From contig JAPDRN010000158.1 in NCBI GenBank assembly GCA_030247855.1, positions 1-64,000 on the forward strand: a stretch of DNA of 64,000 nt, given 5' to 3'. A program made the position numbers and the translations under genes. This DNA is from Knufia peltigerae (Eukaryota; Ascomycota; Eurotiomycetes; Chaetothyriales; Trichomeriaceae). Position 1 is the stretch's first letter. Every line of letters starts with the position of its first letter. Below, one piece after another: positions 16,302 through 25,510 of the stretch. Below the pieces are notes generated by a model. It had not been told where the DNA came from, searched no databases, and saw only the letters and a program-made list of their open reading frames with translations.

Positions 16302-17633
16302 ATGGATGCCTGGTCACGTAGTCTCGAACGACTTGAGGCGGAGTTCCCGCCCGAGGATGTTCACACCTGGTTGAAGCCGCTGCAGGCCGACCTGCGCGCT
16401 GACAGCCTGGTGCTGTATGCACCGAATGCCTTCATTGTCGATCAGGTGCGCGAACTGTACCTGCCGCGGATCCGCGAGCTGGTCACCCACTTTGCCGGTT
16501 TCGGCGACGTTTTTCTTGAAATCGGCTCGCGCCCGAGGCCCGTGGACGCGCAGATCGCGCCGGTTTCCAGCCATTCGGCGCAGGCCCCGGTGCAGCCGCA
16601 GGTCCCGTTCGCCGGCAACCTGGACAACCACTACACCTTCGCCAACTTCGTCGAAGGCCGCAGCAACCAGCTGGGCCTGGCCGCAGCATTCCAGGCGGCG
16701 CAGAAGCCGGGCGACCGCGCGCACAATCCGCTGCTGTTGTACGGGGGCACCGGCCTTGGCAAGACCCACCTGATGTTCGCCGCCGGCAACGCGATGCGTC
16801 AGGTCAATCCGGGGGCCAAGGTGCTGTACCTGCGTTCGGAACAGTTCTTCAGCGCGATGATCCGGGCCTTGCAGGAAAAGACCATGGATCAGTTCAAGCG
16901 CCAGTTCCAGCAGGTCGACGCGCTGCTGATCGATGACATCCAGTTCTTTGCGGGCAAGGACCGTACCCAGGAAGAGTTCTTCCACACCTTCAACGCGTTG
17001 TTCGATGGCAAGCAGCAGATCATCCTGACCTGCGACCGCTATCCGCGCGAAGTCGAAGGCCTGGAAGCGCGCCTGAAGTCGCGTCTTGCCTGGGGCCTGT
17101 CGGTGGCGATCGAGCCGCCGGACTTCGAGACCCGCGCTGCGATCGTGCTGGCCAAGGCCCGCGAACGTGGTGCCGAGATTCCCGATGACGTTGCGTTCCT
17201 GATTGCCAAGAAGATGCGCTCCAATGTGCGCGACCTCGAGGGCGCGCTGAATACCCTGACCGCCCGCGCCAACTTCACTGGCCGTGCGATCACCACCGAA
17301 TTCGCCCAGGAAACCCTGCGCGACCTGCTGCGCGCCCAGCAGCAGGCGATCAGCATTCCCAACATCCAGAAAACCGTTGCCGACTACTACGGGCTGCAGA
17401 TCAAGGATCTGCTGTCCAAGCGTCGGACCCGGTCGCTGGCCCGTCCGCGCCAGGTTGCCATGGCGCTGACCAAGGAACTGACCGAACACAGCCTGCCCGA
17501 AATCGGCGACGCCTTTGCCGGTCGCGATCACACCACGGTGCTGCATGCCTGCCGGCAGATCCGCACCCTGATGGAAGCCGACGGCAAGCTCCGCGAGGAC
17601 TGGGACAAGCTGATCCGGAAGCTGAGCGAATGA
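16302..17633 (+). CDS. dnaA: Chromosomal replication initiator DnaA
   Basis: AAA+ ATPase that binds DnaA boxes and melts oriC. The 443 residues comprise domain I (about 1-80, SRSLERLEAEF...VHTWLKPL), a short variable linker, the AAA+ domain with Walker A GGTGLGKTH at 148-156 and Walker B LLIDDIQFF, and the DNA-binding domain IV with RQVAMALTKELT and the signature GRDHTTVLHACR. ATG 16302 is preferred; an upstream TTG at 16296 adds two residues. Domain II is short. It is followed by the dnaA-dnaN origin candidate. Confidence 0.98.
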   Translation: MDAWSRSLERLEAEFPPEDVHTWLKPLQADLRADSLVLYAPNAFIVDQVRELYLPRIRELVTHFAGFGDVFLEIGSRPRPVDAQIAPVSSHSAQAPVQPQVPFAGNLDNHYTFANFVEGRSNQLGLAAAFQAAQKPGDRAHNPLLLYGGTGLGKTHLMFAAGNAMRQVNPGAKVLYLRSEQFFSAMIRALQEKTMDQFKRQFQQVDALLIDDIQFFAGKDRTQEEFFHTFNALFDGKQQIILTCDRYPREVEGLEARLKSRLAWGLSVAIEPPDFETRAAIVLAKARERGAEIPDDVAFLIAKKMRSNVRDLEGALNTLTARANFTGRAITTEFAQETLRDLLRAQQQAISIPNIQKTVADYYGLQIKDLLSKRRTRSLARPRQVAMALTKELTEHSLPEIGDAFAGRDHTTVLHACRQIRTLMEADGKLREDWDKLIRKLSE

Positions 17634-17909
17634 TGCACGTACGCCGATGAGGCGTCACCGCATAAAACGGTGCAGAATCCGGTAGCAAGCGCGGGACAGG
17701 GTGTGGATAAAAATGCCGTTGGAATTCGCGGAAGATTTATCCACAGCTTTCCCCACCCCTTGGGGGCTGGTAATGCAGAGGGTTTCGAAGCCTGAAACCA
17801 CTTTGTTTACAAAGACTTAGCTGTGTTTTCCAGAGATTCTGGCTCTACCAGCACCACCAAGCTTTTGATTTATTCCACATTTTTTTAAAGCATAGGGGCA
17901 CGGAACCAC
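17634..17909. other. Candidate oriC, dnaA-dnaN intergenic region
   Basis: Two perfect DnaA boxes are present: TGTGGATAA at 17702-17710 (reverse) and TTATCCACA at 17737-17745 (direct), 35 bases apart and facing each other. An AT-rich stretch follows at about 17860-17895, including TTTGATTTATTCC and a run of seven T, which could be the unwinding element. From memory, the dnaA-dnaN intergenic region of Xanthomonas campestris supports autonomous replication, which agrees with this assignment. The region must also hold the dnaN promoter. Confidence 0.7.
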
Positions 17910-19010
17910 ATGCGTTTCACACTGCAGCGCGAAGCCTTTCTCAAGCCGTTGGCACAGGTCGTCAACGTGGTCGAACGCCGCCAGACCCTTCCGGTTCTGG
18001 CCAATTTCCTGGTGCAGGTGCAGAACGGCCAGCTGTCGCTGACCGGTACCGACCTGGAAGTGGAGATGGTGTCGCGGATCGCGGTTGAAGATGCCCAGGA
18101 CGGCGAAACCACCATTCCCGCCCGCAAGCTGTTCGAGATCATCCGCGCCCTGCCCGATGGCAGTCGGATCACCGTCTCGCAGACCGGTGACAAGATCACC
18201 GTGCAGGCAGGACGCAGCCGTTTCACCCTGGCCACCCTGCCCTCCAACGACTTCCCGTCGGTAGACGAGGTGGAAGCCACCGAGCGCGTTGCCATCGGCG
18301 AAGCCACCCTGAAGGAACTGATCGAGCGCACGGCGTTCGCGATGGCCCAGCAGGACGTGCGCTACTACCTCAACGGCCTGCTGTTCGACCTGCGCGGCGA
18401 TGCCCTGCGCACCGTCGCGACCGACGGTCATCGCCTGGCACTGTGCGAAACCGATCTGGCCAAGCCCAGCGGTTCCAAGCGCCAGATCATCGTGCCGCGC
18501 AAGGGCGTGACCGAACTGCAGCGTCTGCTGGAAAGCGGCGATCGCGAGATCGAGCTGGAAGTCGGCCGCAGCCACGTTCGCGTCAAGCGCGACGATGTCA
18601 CCTTCACCTCGAAGCTGATCGATGGTCGCTTCCCGGATTACGAGGCAGTGATTCCGATCGGTGCCGACCGTGAAGTGAAGGTCGACCGTGAAGCACTGCG
18701 CGCCTCGCTGCAGCGTGCCGCGATCCTGTCCAACGAGAAGTACCGCGGCATCCGCGTGGAAGTCTCGCCGGGCAACCTGAAGATCAGCGCGCACAACCCG
18801 GAGCAGGAAGAAGCCCAGGAAGAAATCGAGGCCGACACCACGGTCAGCGATCTGGCTATCGGCTTCAACGTGAACTATCTGCTGGATGCCCTCTCCGCGC
18901 TGCGCGACGAAGAAGTGATCATCCAGCTGCGCGACTCCAACTCCTCGGCGCTGGTACGTGAATCGAGCAGCGAGAAGTCGCGTCATGTGGTGATGCCGTT
19001 GCGTCTCTGA
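17910..19010 (+). CDS. dnaN: DNA polymerase III sliding clamp (beta)
   Basis: The 366-residue beta clamp that tethers DNA polymerase III. Three-fold repeated domains and family landmarks are visible: N-terminal MRFTLQREAFLKPL, RQTLPVLANFL, NDFPSVDEVE, YLNGLLFDLRG, ATDGHRLAL and the C-terminal HVVMPLRL that forms part of the hydrophobic protein-binding pocket. A strong terminator follows, flanked by two parS-like sites. Confidence 0.98.
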   Translation: MRFTLQREAFLKPLAQVVNVVERRQTLPVLANFLVQVQNGQLSLTGTDLEVEMVSRIAVEDAQDGETTIPARKLFEIIRALPDGSRITVSQTGDKITVQAGRSRFTLATLPSNDFPSVDEVEATERVAIGEATLKELIERTAFAMAQQDVRYYLNGLLFDLRGDALRTVATDGHRLALCETDLAKPSGSKRQIIVPRKGVTELQRLLESGDREIELEVGRSHVRVKRDDVTFTSKLIDGRFPDYEAVIPIGADREVKVDREALRASLQRAAILSNEKYRGIRVEVSPGNLKISAHNPEQEEAQEEIEADTTVSDLAIGFNVNYLLDALSALRDEEVIIQLRDSNSSALVRESSSEKSRHVVMPLRL

Positions 19011-19019
19011 CCTTCGCGT

Positions 19020-19035
19020 AGTTCCACGTGGAACA
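19020..19035. other. parS-like ParB-binding site 1
   Basis: AGTTCCACGTGGAACA, a 14-bp perfect palindrome (19021-19034). It differs from the Pseudomonas chromosomal parS sequence TGTTCCACGTGGAACA in the first base only. It lies ten bases after the dnaN stop. Confidence 0.85.
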
Positions 19036-19039
19036 CATG

Positions 19040-19070
19040 GACGCTCGGGATTCCCCGGGCGTCTTTTTTT
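19040..19070 (+). terminator. Intrinsic terminator of dnaN
   Basis: GACGCTCGGG (19040-19049) pairs with CCCGGGCGTC (19054-19063) around a four-base loop, with one G-T pair, followed by eight T residues. It sits exactly between the two parS-like sites. Confidence 0.9.
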
Positions 19071-19086
19071 TGTTCCACGTGGAGCA
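19071..19086. other. parS-like ParB-binding site 2
   Basis: TGTTCCACGTGGAGCA, one mismatch from TGTTCCACGTGGAACA. It directly follows, and partly shares T residues with, the dnaN terminator. Confidence 0.8.
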
Positions 19087-19936
19087 TCGGTGCCGGATCT
19101 TTCTGGCACCTTCGGGCTTGTGGTTGATGAGACGTTCCAGGCTTCCCCGCTCTTGCGTGGGATTCGCGCTGTCGTGGATCCAGCCGAGTAGTTCCAGCCC
19201 TGCAGGAATGCTGAGACCGCTTGGATGCGATCAGAGAGCGGTCTTTGAATCAGGCGACTTGCCCCGCATGCCGACCTCTCTGTCCACAGGCCTCGTTCGC
19301 GGAAAGTCTGGGCCTCCCTAGCTTCTAAATCTGGGTATAAATCAAAAGCTTGGTGGTGATGGTAGGGCCAGATTTCATGTAAAAGTAGGCTATGTTTTTG
19401 AATTAAAAGAAGTTTATAGGGCTGAAACCCCCTGTATATAGGCCATCAAGCCTGGGGGGGAACCTGTGGATAGTTTTTACGCGAGGGAAAAGTGCCTTTT
19501 TTATCCACAGTTCGCCCACACCTTGTGTATAAGTCATACAGTCCCTCTGTGGATGGCGTGGAACGGGTGCTTCGAATTTCTTGAAATCTGTGGAACCTGG
19601 CAGGGCCGCTGTCAGCAGATTTCAAAGAATTTTCGGAGTACTGACGGCCACCGCGGCGCATCGCCAAGCCTGGTGCGCGTGCAACGACCGCCGGATTGTT
19701 GAAATCTGGGCCCCGGGGGCCTGGGCGGGCTGCTGGATTTGAACGATTTCGGCCGCTGTCCCATCGTCAGTCGCTGGCAGTCACACTCCCGATCACGTGA
19801 AACATGTGTTCTCCGGCACCGCCAGGGCTCACTGATCGCGGGCCACGTCCAGCCATGACGGCTGGCTTGACCAATGCAGTAAGCTGGGTGATTCCCCGCC
19901 CCTCTACCGCCATGTGCGGATGGTCTGTCGCATCCC
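19087..19936. other. dnaN-recF gap: AT-rich DNA plus DnaA-box cluster, possible origin
   Basis: An 850-base region with no credible gene. From about 19320 to 19440 it is unusually AT-rich for this genome. Next comes a cluster of DnaA-box-like sites: TGTGGATAG (19465-19473, one mismatch), TTATCCACA (19501-19509, perfect), TGTGTATAA (19524-19532, perfect match to TTATNCACA on the reverse strand) and TGTGGATGG (19548-19556, two mismatches). The layout of an AT-rich region beside clustered boxes is that of a replication origin, making this a second candidate beside the dnaA-dnaN gap. The rest (19560-19936) presumably contains the recF promoter; nothing else is recognised. Confidence 0.65.
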
Positions 19937-21031
19937 ATGCAGATTCGTCGTCTTGCCCTCCATCAATTGCGTCGATTCGATGCGGTGGAGCTGTCGCCCC
20001 AGCCAGGGGTGAATCTGCTGACCGGTGACAATGGCGCTGGCAAGACCAGCGTCCTTGAAGCGCTACATCTGATGGCCTATGGGCGGAGTTTCCGCGGGCG
20101 GGTACGCGATGGCCTGGTGCGTCAGGGCCATGAAGCGTTGGAAGTCTTCGTGGAATGGGACGAACAACGCGGTGATCTGCCCGCGCAGCGGCGAAAAGCG
20201 GGCCTGCGGCACAGTGGACAGGAGTGGAAGGGGCGCTTGGATGGCGAAGACGTCGCTCAGCTCGGCAACCTGTGTGCCGCTCTGGCGGTGGTCACCTTTG
20301 AACCAGGTAGCCACGCCTTGGTGAGCGGTGGTGGTGAACCGCGCCGACGTTTCCTCGATTGGGGCCTGTTCCACGTGGAACCAGACTTCCTTTCCCTGTG
20401 GCGGCGCTATTCGCGAGCTCTGAAGCAGCGCAATGCCCTGCTCAAGCAAGGTGGGCCGTCGCGGATGCTCGATACGTGGGATCACGAGTTGGCCGAGGCG
20501 GGAGAGCCGCTGACCAGTCGTCGGCAACACTACCTGGAGCGGCTGCAGTCCCGGACGATCGCATTGGCCGAGGCATTGGCTCCTCAGCTGGGAATTGTGG
20601 GCATGAACCTGAGCCCCGGCTGGCGTCGAAGCGAGGTTCCACTGGCCGATGCACTGTTGCTGGCGCGCGAACGCGACCGTCAGGCGGGTTACACCTCGCT
20701 GGGCCCGCATCGCGCAGACTGGAGCGTGGCGTTTCACAGCATTCCAGGCCGCGATGCGCTCTCGCGCGGCCAGGCCAAGCTCACCGCCCTCGCCTGTCTG
20801 CTGGCTCAGGCGGAGGATTACGCTGAGCAGCGCGGCGAGTGGCCCGTCATCGCGCTCGACGACCTGGCTTCGGAGCTGGATCGCACCCACCAGGCCCGGG
20901 TACTGCACCGCTTGTTGGTGGCGCCGGCGCAGATACTCATCACCGCAACAGAAACGCCTGCGGCACTGGAGACGTTGAGCAACATCACCCGGTTCCACGT
21001 GGAACATGCACAGATCGTGGCTGTGCCATAG
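19937..21031 (+). CDS. recF: DNA replication/repair protein RecF
   Basis: SMC-like ATPase that works with RecO and RecR to load RecA at gaps. The 364 residues show Walker A GDNGAGKTSVLEAL near 31-44, the ABC signature LSRGQAKLTALACLLAQ near 274-290, and Walker B PVIALDDLASELD near 302-314. Two parS-like palindromes are embedded in the coding sequence, one around codon 144 and one close to the 3' end (encoding RFHVEH). It precedes gyrB with about 112 bases between. Confidence 0.97.
   Translation: MQIRRLALHQLRRFDAVELSPQPGVNLLTGDNGAGKTSVLEALHLMAYGRSFRGRVRDGLVRQGHEALEVFVEWDEQRGDLPAQRRKAGLRHSGQEWKGRLDGEDVAQLGNLCAALAVVTFEPGSHALVSGGGEPRRRFLDWGLFHVEPDFLSLWRRYSRALKQRNALLKQGGPSRMLDTWDHELAEAGEPLTSRRQHYLERLQSRTIALAEALAPQLGIVGMNLSPGWRRSEVPLADALLLARERDRQAGYTSLGPHRADWSVAFHSIPGRDALSRGQAKLTALACLLAQAEDYAEQRGEWPVIALDDLASELDRTHQARVLHRLLVAPAQILITATETPAALETLSNITRFHVEHAQIVAVP
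20367..20382. other. parS-like ParB-binding site 3 (inside recF)
   Basis: TGTTCCACGTGGAACC, as in reported Pseudomonas parS sites, encoding part of LFHVEP in RecF. Confidence 0.85.
20991..21006. other. parS-like ParB-binding site 4 (3' end of recF)
   Basis: GGTTCCACGTGGAACA, a perfect 14-bp palindrome core (GTTCCACGTGGAAC) near the recF stop codon, one base different from the 16-mer consensus. Confidence 0.85.
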
Positions 21032-21061
21032 TGAGCACGGCAAGGCCGCTCAGCCCCGGCT

Positions 21062-21069
21062 GGTATAAT
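21062..21069 (+). promoter_or_regulatory. Extended -10 promoter of gyrB
   Basis: GGTATAAT at 21062-21069, preceded by T at 21061, gives an extended -10 (TGnTATAAT-like). No good -35 is seen 17 bases upstream. It leaves a leader of about 70 bases before the gyrB ATG. Confidence 0.6.
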
Positions 21070-21143
21070 TCAGGCTGCTATCCCTTCATTCTCGGCACAT
21101 CGCTCAAAGCGGTGTCCGACCTGCGGAGCCTACGGCAAGCGCA

Positions 21144-23603
21144 ATGACCGACGAACAGAACACCCCGGCAAACAACGGCAACTACGACGCCAACAGCATT
21201 ACGGCCCTGGAAGGCCTGGAGGCTGTCCGCAAGCGCCCAGGCATGTACATCGGCGATGTACATGACGGCACCGGCCTGCATCACATGGTGTTCGAGGTCG
21301 TCGACAACTCGATCGACGAAGCCCTCGCCGGCCATGCCGACCACGTTTCGGTGACGATCCATGCCGACGGCTCGGTTGGAGTGTCCGACAACGGTCGCGG
21401 CATTCCGACGGGCAAGCACGAGCAGATGAGCAAGAAGCTCGACCGCGACGTGTCTGCCGCCGAAGTCGTGATGACGGTCCTGCACGCAGGCGGCAAGTTC
21501 GACGACAACAGCTACAAGGTTTCCGGCGGCCTGCATGGCGTGGGCGTCAGCGTGGTCAACGCGCTGTCGCAGAAGCTGGTCCTGGATATCTACCAGGGCG
21601 GTTTCCACTACCAGCAGGAATACGCCGATGGCGCAGCACTGCATCCGCTCAAGCAGGTCGGGCCCAGCACCAAGCGCGGCACCACCCTGCGCTTCTGGCC
21701 CTCGGTAAAGGCTTTCCACGACAACGTGGAATTCCACTACGACATCCTGGCCCGTCGCCTGCGCGAACTGTCCTTCCTCAACTCCGGCGTCAAGATTGTG
21801 CTGGTGGACGAGCGTGGTGATGGCCGCCGCGACGACTTCCATTACGAGGGCGGCATCCGCAGCTTCGTGGAGCATCTGGCGCAGCTGAAGACGCCGTTGC
21901 ATCCGAACGTGATCTCGGTAAGCGGCGAATCCAACGGCATCACCGTGGAAGTGGCGTTGCAGTGGACCGACTCCTACCAGGAGACGATGTACTGCTTCAC
22001 CAACAACATTCCGCAGAAGGACGGCGGTACCCACCTGGCCGGTTTCCGTGGCGCGTTGACCCGCGTGCTCAACAACTACATCGAGCAGAACGGCATCGCC
22101 AAACAGGCCAAGATCAACCTGACCGGCGATGACATGCGCGAAGGCATGATCGCGGTGCTGTCGGTCAAGGTGCCGGACCCGAGCTTCTCCAGCCAGACCA
22201 AGGAAAAGCTGGTCAGCTCGGATGTGCGCCCGGCCGTGGAAAGCGCATTCGGCCAGCGCCTGGAAGAGTTCCTGCAGGAAAACCCGAACGAAGCCAAGGC
22301 CATCGCCGGCAAGATCGTCGACGCTGCCCGTGCCCGCGAAGCGGCGCGCAAGGCGCGTGACCTGACCCGCCGCAAGGGTGCGCTGGATATCGCCGGCCTG
22401 CCGGGCAAGCTGGCCGACTGCCAGGAAAAGGATCCGGCGCTGTCCGAGCTGTTCATCGTCGAGGGTGACTCGGCAGGTGGTTCGGCCAAGCAGGGCCGCA
22501 ACCGCAAGAACCAGGCGGTGCTGCCGCTGCGCGGCAAGATCCTCAACGTGGAACGTGCACGCTTCGACCGCATGCTGGCGTCCGACCAGGTGGGTACGCT
22601 GATCACTGCGCTGGGCACTGGCATTGGTCGCGACGAGTACAACCCGGACAAGCTGCGGTACCACAAGATCATCATCATGACCGACGCCGACGTCGACGGC
22701 GCACACATCCGCACCCTGCTGCTGACGTTCTTCTACCGTCAGATGCCGGAGCTGATCGAGCGCGGTTATGTCTATATCGGCCTGCCGCCGCTGTACAAGA
22801 TCAAGCAGGGCAAGCAGGAGCTGTACCTGAAGGACGATCCGGCACTGGACAGTTATCTGGCCAGCAGCGCGGTGGAGAACGCTGGGCTGGTGCCGGCCAG
22901 CGGCGAGCCGCCGATCGATGGCGTGGCGCTGGAAAAGCTGCTGCTCGCCTACGCTGCCGCGCAGGACACGATCAACCGCAATACTCACCGTTACGATCGC
23001 AACCTGCTCGAAGCGCTGGTCGACTTCATGCCGCTGGAGCTGGAAAACCTGCGCAATGCAGGTCCTGATGAAGGCCTGGACACGCTGGCCAAGCACCTCA
23101 ACCAGGGCAACCTCGGCAGCGCCCGTTTCACCCTGGAACTGCAGGAACCCAACGAGCAGCGTCCGGCTGCAGTGCTGGTCACGCGCAGCCACATGGGCGA
23201 ACAGCACATCCAGGTGCTGCCGCTGTCCGCGCTGGAAAGCGGCGAACTACGCGGCATCCACCAGGCAGCGCAGCTGCTGCACGGTCTGGTCCGCGAAGGC
23301 GCGGTCATCACCCGTGGCGCCAAGTCGATCGAGGTCGAATCGTTCGCGCAGGCCCGCAACTGGCTGCTTGACGAGGCCAAGCGCGGCCGTCAGATCCAGC
23401 GATTCAAGGGTCTGGGCGAAATGAATCCGGAGCAGCTATGGGATACCACCGTGAATCCCGAGACCCGTCGCCTGCTGCAGGTGCGTATCGAAGATGCGGT
23501 CGCCGCTGACCAGATCTTCAGCACCCTGATGGGTGATGTGGTCGAACCTCGTCGTGACTTCATTGAAGACAACGCGTTGAAGGTCGCCAACCTGGATATC
23601 TGA
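21144..23603 (+). CDS. gyrB: DNA gyrase subunit B
   Basis: ATPase subunit of the type II topoisomerase that introduces negative supercoils. The 819 residues comprise the GHKL ATPase domain (LEAVRKRPGMYIGD, DNGRGIP, GGLHGVGVSVVNA), the transducer, the TOPRIM domain (EGDSAGGSAKQGRNRK, PLRGKILNVE, IMTDADVDGAHI) and the C-terminal tail with QRFKGLGEMNPEQLW. The insertion of about 165 residues between TOPRIM motifs and the tail is usual for gammaproteobacterial GyrB. Confidence 0.98.
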   Translation: MTDEQNTPANNGNYDANSITALEGLEAVRKRPGMYIGDVHDGTGLHHMVFEVVDNSIDEALAGHADHVSVTIHADGSVGVSDNGRGIPTGKHEQMSKKLDRDVSAAEVVMTVLHAGGKFDDNSYKVSGGLHGVGVSVVNALSQKLVLDIYQGGFHYQQEYADGAALHPLKQVGPSTKRGTTLRFWPSVKAFHDNVEFHYDILARRLRELSFLNSGVKIVLVDERGDGRRDDFHYEGGIRSFVEHLAQLKTPLHPNVISVSGESNGITVEVALQWTDSYQETMYCFTNNIPQKDGGTHLAGFRGALTRVLNNYIEQNGIAKQAKINLTGDDMREGMIAVLSVKVPDPSFSSQTKEKLVSSDVRPAVESAFGQRLEEFLQENPNEAKAIAGKIVDAARAREAARKARDLTRRKGALDIAGLPGKLADCQEKDPALSELFIVEGDSAGGSAKQGRNRKNQAVLPLRGKILNVERARFDRMLASDQVGTLITALGTGIGRDEYNPDKLRYHKIIIMTDADVDGAHIRTLLLTFFYRQMPELIERGYVYIGLPPLYKIKQGKQELYLKDDPALDSYLASSAVENAGLVPASGEPPIDGVALEKLLLAYAAAQDTINRNTHRYDRNLLEALVDFMPLELENLRNAGPDEGLDTLAKHLNQGNLGSARFTLELQEPNEQRPAAVLVTRSHMGEQHIQVLPLSALESGELRGIHQAAQLLHGLVREGAVITRGAKSIEVESFAQARNWLLDEAKRGRQIQRFKGLGEMNPEQLWDTTVNPETRRLLQVRIEDAVAADQIFSTLMGDVVEPRRDFIEDNALKVANLDI

Positions 23604-23620
23604 CACAATCGGATGGCGGT

Positions 23621-23648
23621 CGGCGCGCGGGGAGGCGCGCCGGCTTTT
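23621..23648 (+). terminator. Probable intrinsic terminator of gyrB
   Basis: CGGCGCGC (23621-23628) pairs with GCGCGCCG (23635-23642), followed by GCTTTTGT. The T-run is short, so termination may be partial. Confidence 0.6.
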
Positions 23649-23670
23649 GTCCCTTGATCGCAGGTAATCG

Positions 23671-24501
23671 ATGTCCGCTTCCGCCCCGGTTTCCGCTCCG
23701 CCGCCGGTCCCACCGGCTACTGTCACGCCCCGCGCGTCCTCGCCGCTGGCGGGCTTCTTCATCGATCTGGGAATCGCGACAGTCGCCTTGTTCGGTCTGA
23801 GTGTCGTCTGCGGGGCGATATGGGGGCTCTACCGCAGCCTGCAGATCAGCGCGGCCAATGCGCAAGGCGCTGCCGCCGGTGCTACCGCCTCTGTTGGCCA
23901 ACCCGGTGCGCTGGGGCAGATTCTGATGGCATTGATCGCCACCGGTGGTGCGGCCCTGCTGGTCTACTTCTGGCGACGCCCTGCCAATGCCGCCGAGCGC
24001 CAACATTCGCGCCAGGCTCTGCAGCGACCTTCCACCTGGGGCTGGACTCTGCTGGTCGCATTGCTGATCGTGCTGGGAAGCAACGGCATTGCCTTCCTTG
24101 CCAAGCAGATGGGCATCGAGCCGGTTCCCACCAATCTGGAACTGATGCAGAACGCGATCACGCGTTTCCCTGTATTCCTGGCGCTGTTTGCAATCGTGCT
24201 GGCACCCGCCTACGAGGAACTGCTGTTCCGTCGCGTTCTGTTCGGGCGCCTCTGGCAGGCCGGGCGTCCATGGCTTGGCATTGTCCTCAGCAGCCTGGCC
24301 TTTGCCCTGGTCCATGAAGTGCCCGGGGTCAGCAAGAACTCCCTGCTCGGTACTGCCCAGCTATGGCTGGTCTATGGCGGCATGGGCGCTGCGTTCTGTT
24401 GGCTGTACCGCCGCACCGGCACCTTGTGGGCGGCGATCGCCGCACATGCACTGAACAATGCCGTGGCGCTTGCAGCCCTGGTGTTTTTCGGGGCAACGTA
24501 A
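23671..24501 (+). CDS. CPBP family intramembrane metalloprotease
   Basis: A 276-residue polytopic membrane protein of the CAAX/CPBP (Abi) glutamic-metalloprotease family. The three motifs are present: EELLFRR (EExxxR), FALVHE and HALNNAVALAALV with conserved H and N. At least six hydrophobic segments are visible; the first 25 residues are proline-rich and probably cytoplasmic. The substrate is unknown; family members include prenyl-protein proteases and bacteriocin-immunity proteins. It follows gyrB by 67 bases and precedes a lipoprotein protease gene, probably under a separate promoter. Confidence 0.88.
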   Translation: MSASAPVSAPPPVPPATVTPRASSPLAGFFIDLGIATVALFGLSVVCGAIWGLYRSLQISAANAQGAAAGATASVGQPGALGQILMALIATGGAALLVYFWRRPANAAERQHSRQALQRPSTWGWTLLVALLIVLGSNGIAFLAKQMGIEPVPTNLELMQNAITRFPVFLALFAIVLAPAYEELLFRRVLFGRLWQAGRPWLGIVLSSLAFALVHEVPGVSKNSLLGTAQLWLVYGGMGAAFCWLYRRTGTLWAAIAAHALNNAVALAALVFFGAT

Positions 24502-24572
24502 GGCTCTGTCCGCTTGACGAAAGATTAAGCCGACCCGTTACACACTGGGCTTCTGAACACGGGGGTGGGTCC

Positions 24573-25379
24573 ATGAAACAACTGCTGTTGGCTATCGTCA
24601 TCACCACTCTGGTCAGCGCCTGCGCGACCACCACTTCACCCACCGGCCGTCGGCAGATGGTGGGCGGTGTGTCGCAGGCACAGCTGGATCAGCTGGGTGC
24701 GCAGGCGTTCGCCGAAACCAAGCAGAAGGAGAAGATCAGCAGCGACGGCCGCCAGAACGGCTACGTGCAATGCGTGGTCAACGCGCTGGTCGCACAGTTG
24801 CCGCCTCAGTACCGTGGCGTACGGTGGGAGACGGCGGTGTTCGTCGACAAGGAACCCAATGCCTTCGCCCTGCCCGGCGGCAAGGTCGGGGTCAACACCG
24901 GCATCTTCAGTGTCGCCAAGAACCAGGATCAGCTGGCCGCGGTGATCGGCCATGAAATCGGCCATGTGATCGCCCGCCACCACGAAGAGCGCATCACCCG
25001 GCAGATGGGTGCGCAGACCGGACTGGCGGTGCTGGGGGCGTTGGCCGGCGCGTATGGCGGCGAAGGCGCGGCCAGCACGGTCAACCAGCTCGGCGGGATG
25101 GGGGCGCAGACGGCGTTCCTGTTGCCCGGCTCACGGACCCAGGAGAGCGAGGCTGACGTAATCGGTCAGCGGTTGATGGCAGAGGCCGGATTCAACCCTG
25201 CCCAGGCAGTCGATCTGTGGCAGAACATGATGGCCGCCAGTGGCGGTCGCAGCCCGCAATGGTTGTCCACGCATCCCGATCCAGCCAATCGGATCAGGGA
25301 GTTGCAGCGTGATGTACCGGCGCTCGGCCCCGTCTACCAGCAGGCCCAAGCCGCCGGACGCCGTCCAAAGTGTGGCTGA
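24573..25379 (+). CDS. M48 family lipoprotein metallopeptidase (LoiP/YggG-like)
   Basis: A 268-residue zinc protease anchored to the outer membrane. The signal peptide ends in a lipobox, LVSAC, with lipidated Cys near residue 17. The active site HEIGH (in VIGHEIGHVIARHH) and the third ligand glutamate in ESEADVIG are intact. C-terminal HPDPANRIRELQ is typical of LoiP/BepA-type proteins. Such proteases act in outer-membrane protein quality control. Start at 24573 is set by the signal peptide. Confidence 0.92.
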   Translation: MKQLLLAIVITTLVSACATTTSPTGRRQMVGGVSQAQLDQLGAQAFAETKQKEKISSDGRQNGYVQCVVNALVAQLPPQYRGVRWETAVFVDKEPNAFALPGGKVGVNTGIFSVAKNQDQLAAVIGHEIGHVIARHHEERITRQMGAQTGLAVLGALAGAYGGEGAASTVNQLGGMGAQTAFLLPGSRTQESEADVIGQRLMAEAGFNPAQAVDLWQNMMAASGGRSPQWLSTHPDPANRIRELQRDVPALGPVYQQAQAAGRRPKCG

Positions 25380-25510
25380 GTGCGCAGATTCATGCTGTAT
25401 TGCAGCACATAAAACGATTTCTCACGCCATCTGTTTCTGATACGTTTGGCGGCTCAGATTTTTCTGACAGTCCGACTTTGCCGCTACCGGCGGTTCGATC
25501 GAGGTGAACG

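Noticed and set aside
21078..23207. 709-codon minus-strand open frame opposite gyrB.
   Set aside because: A shadow of gyrB; no start signal or domain and composition typical of antisense frames in GC-rich DNA.
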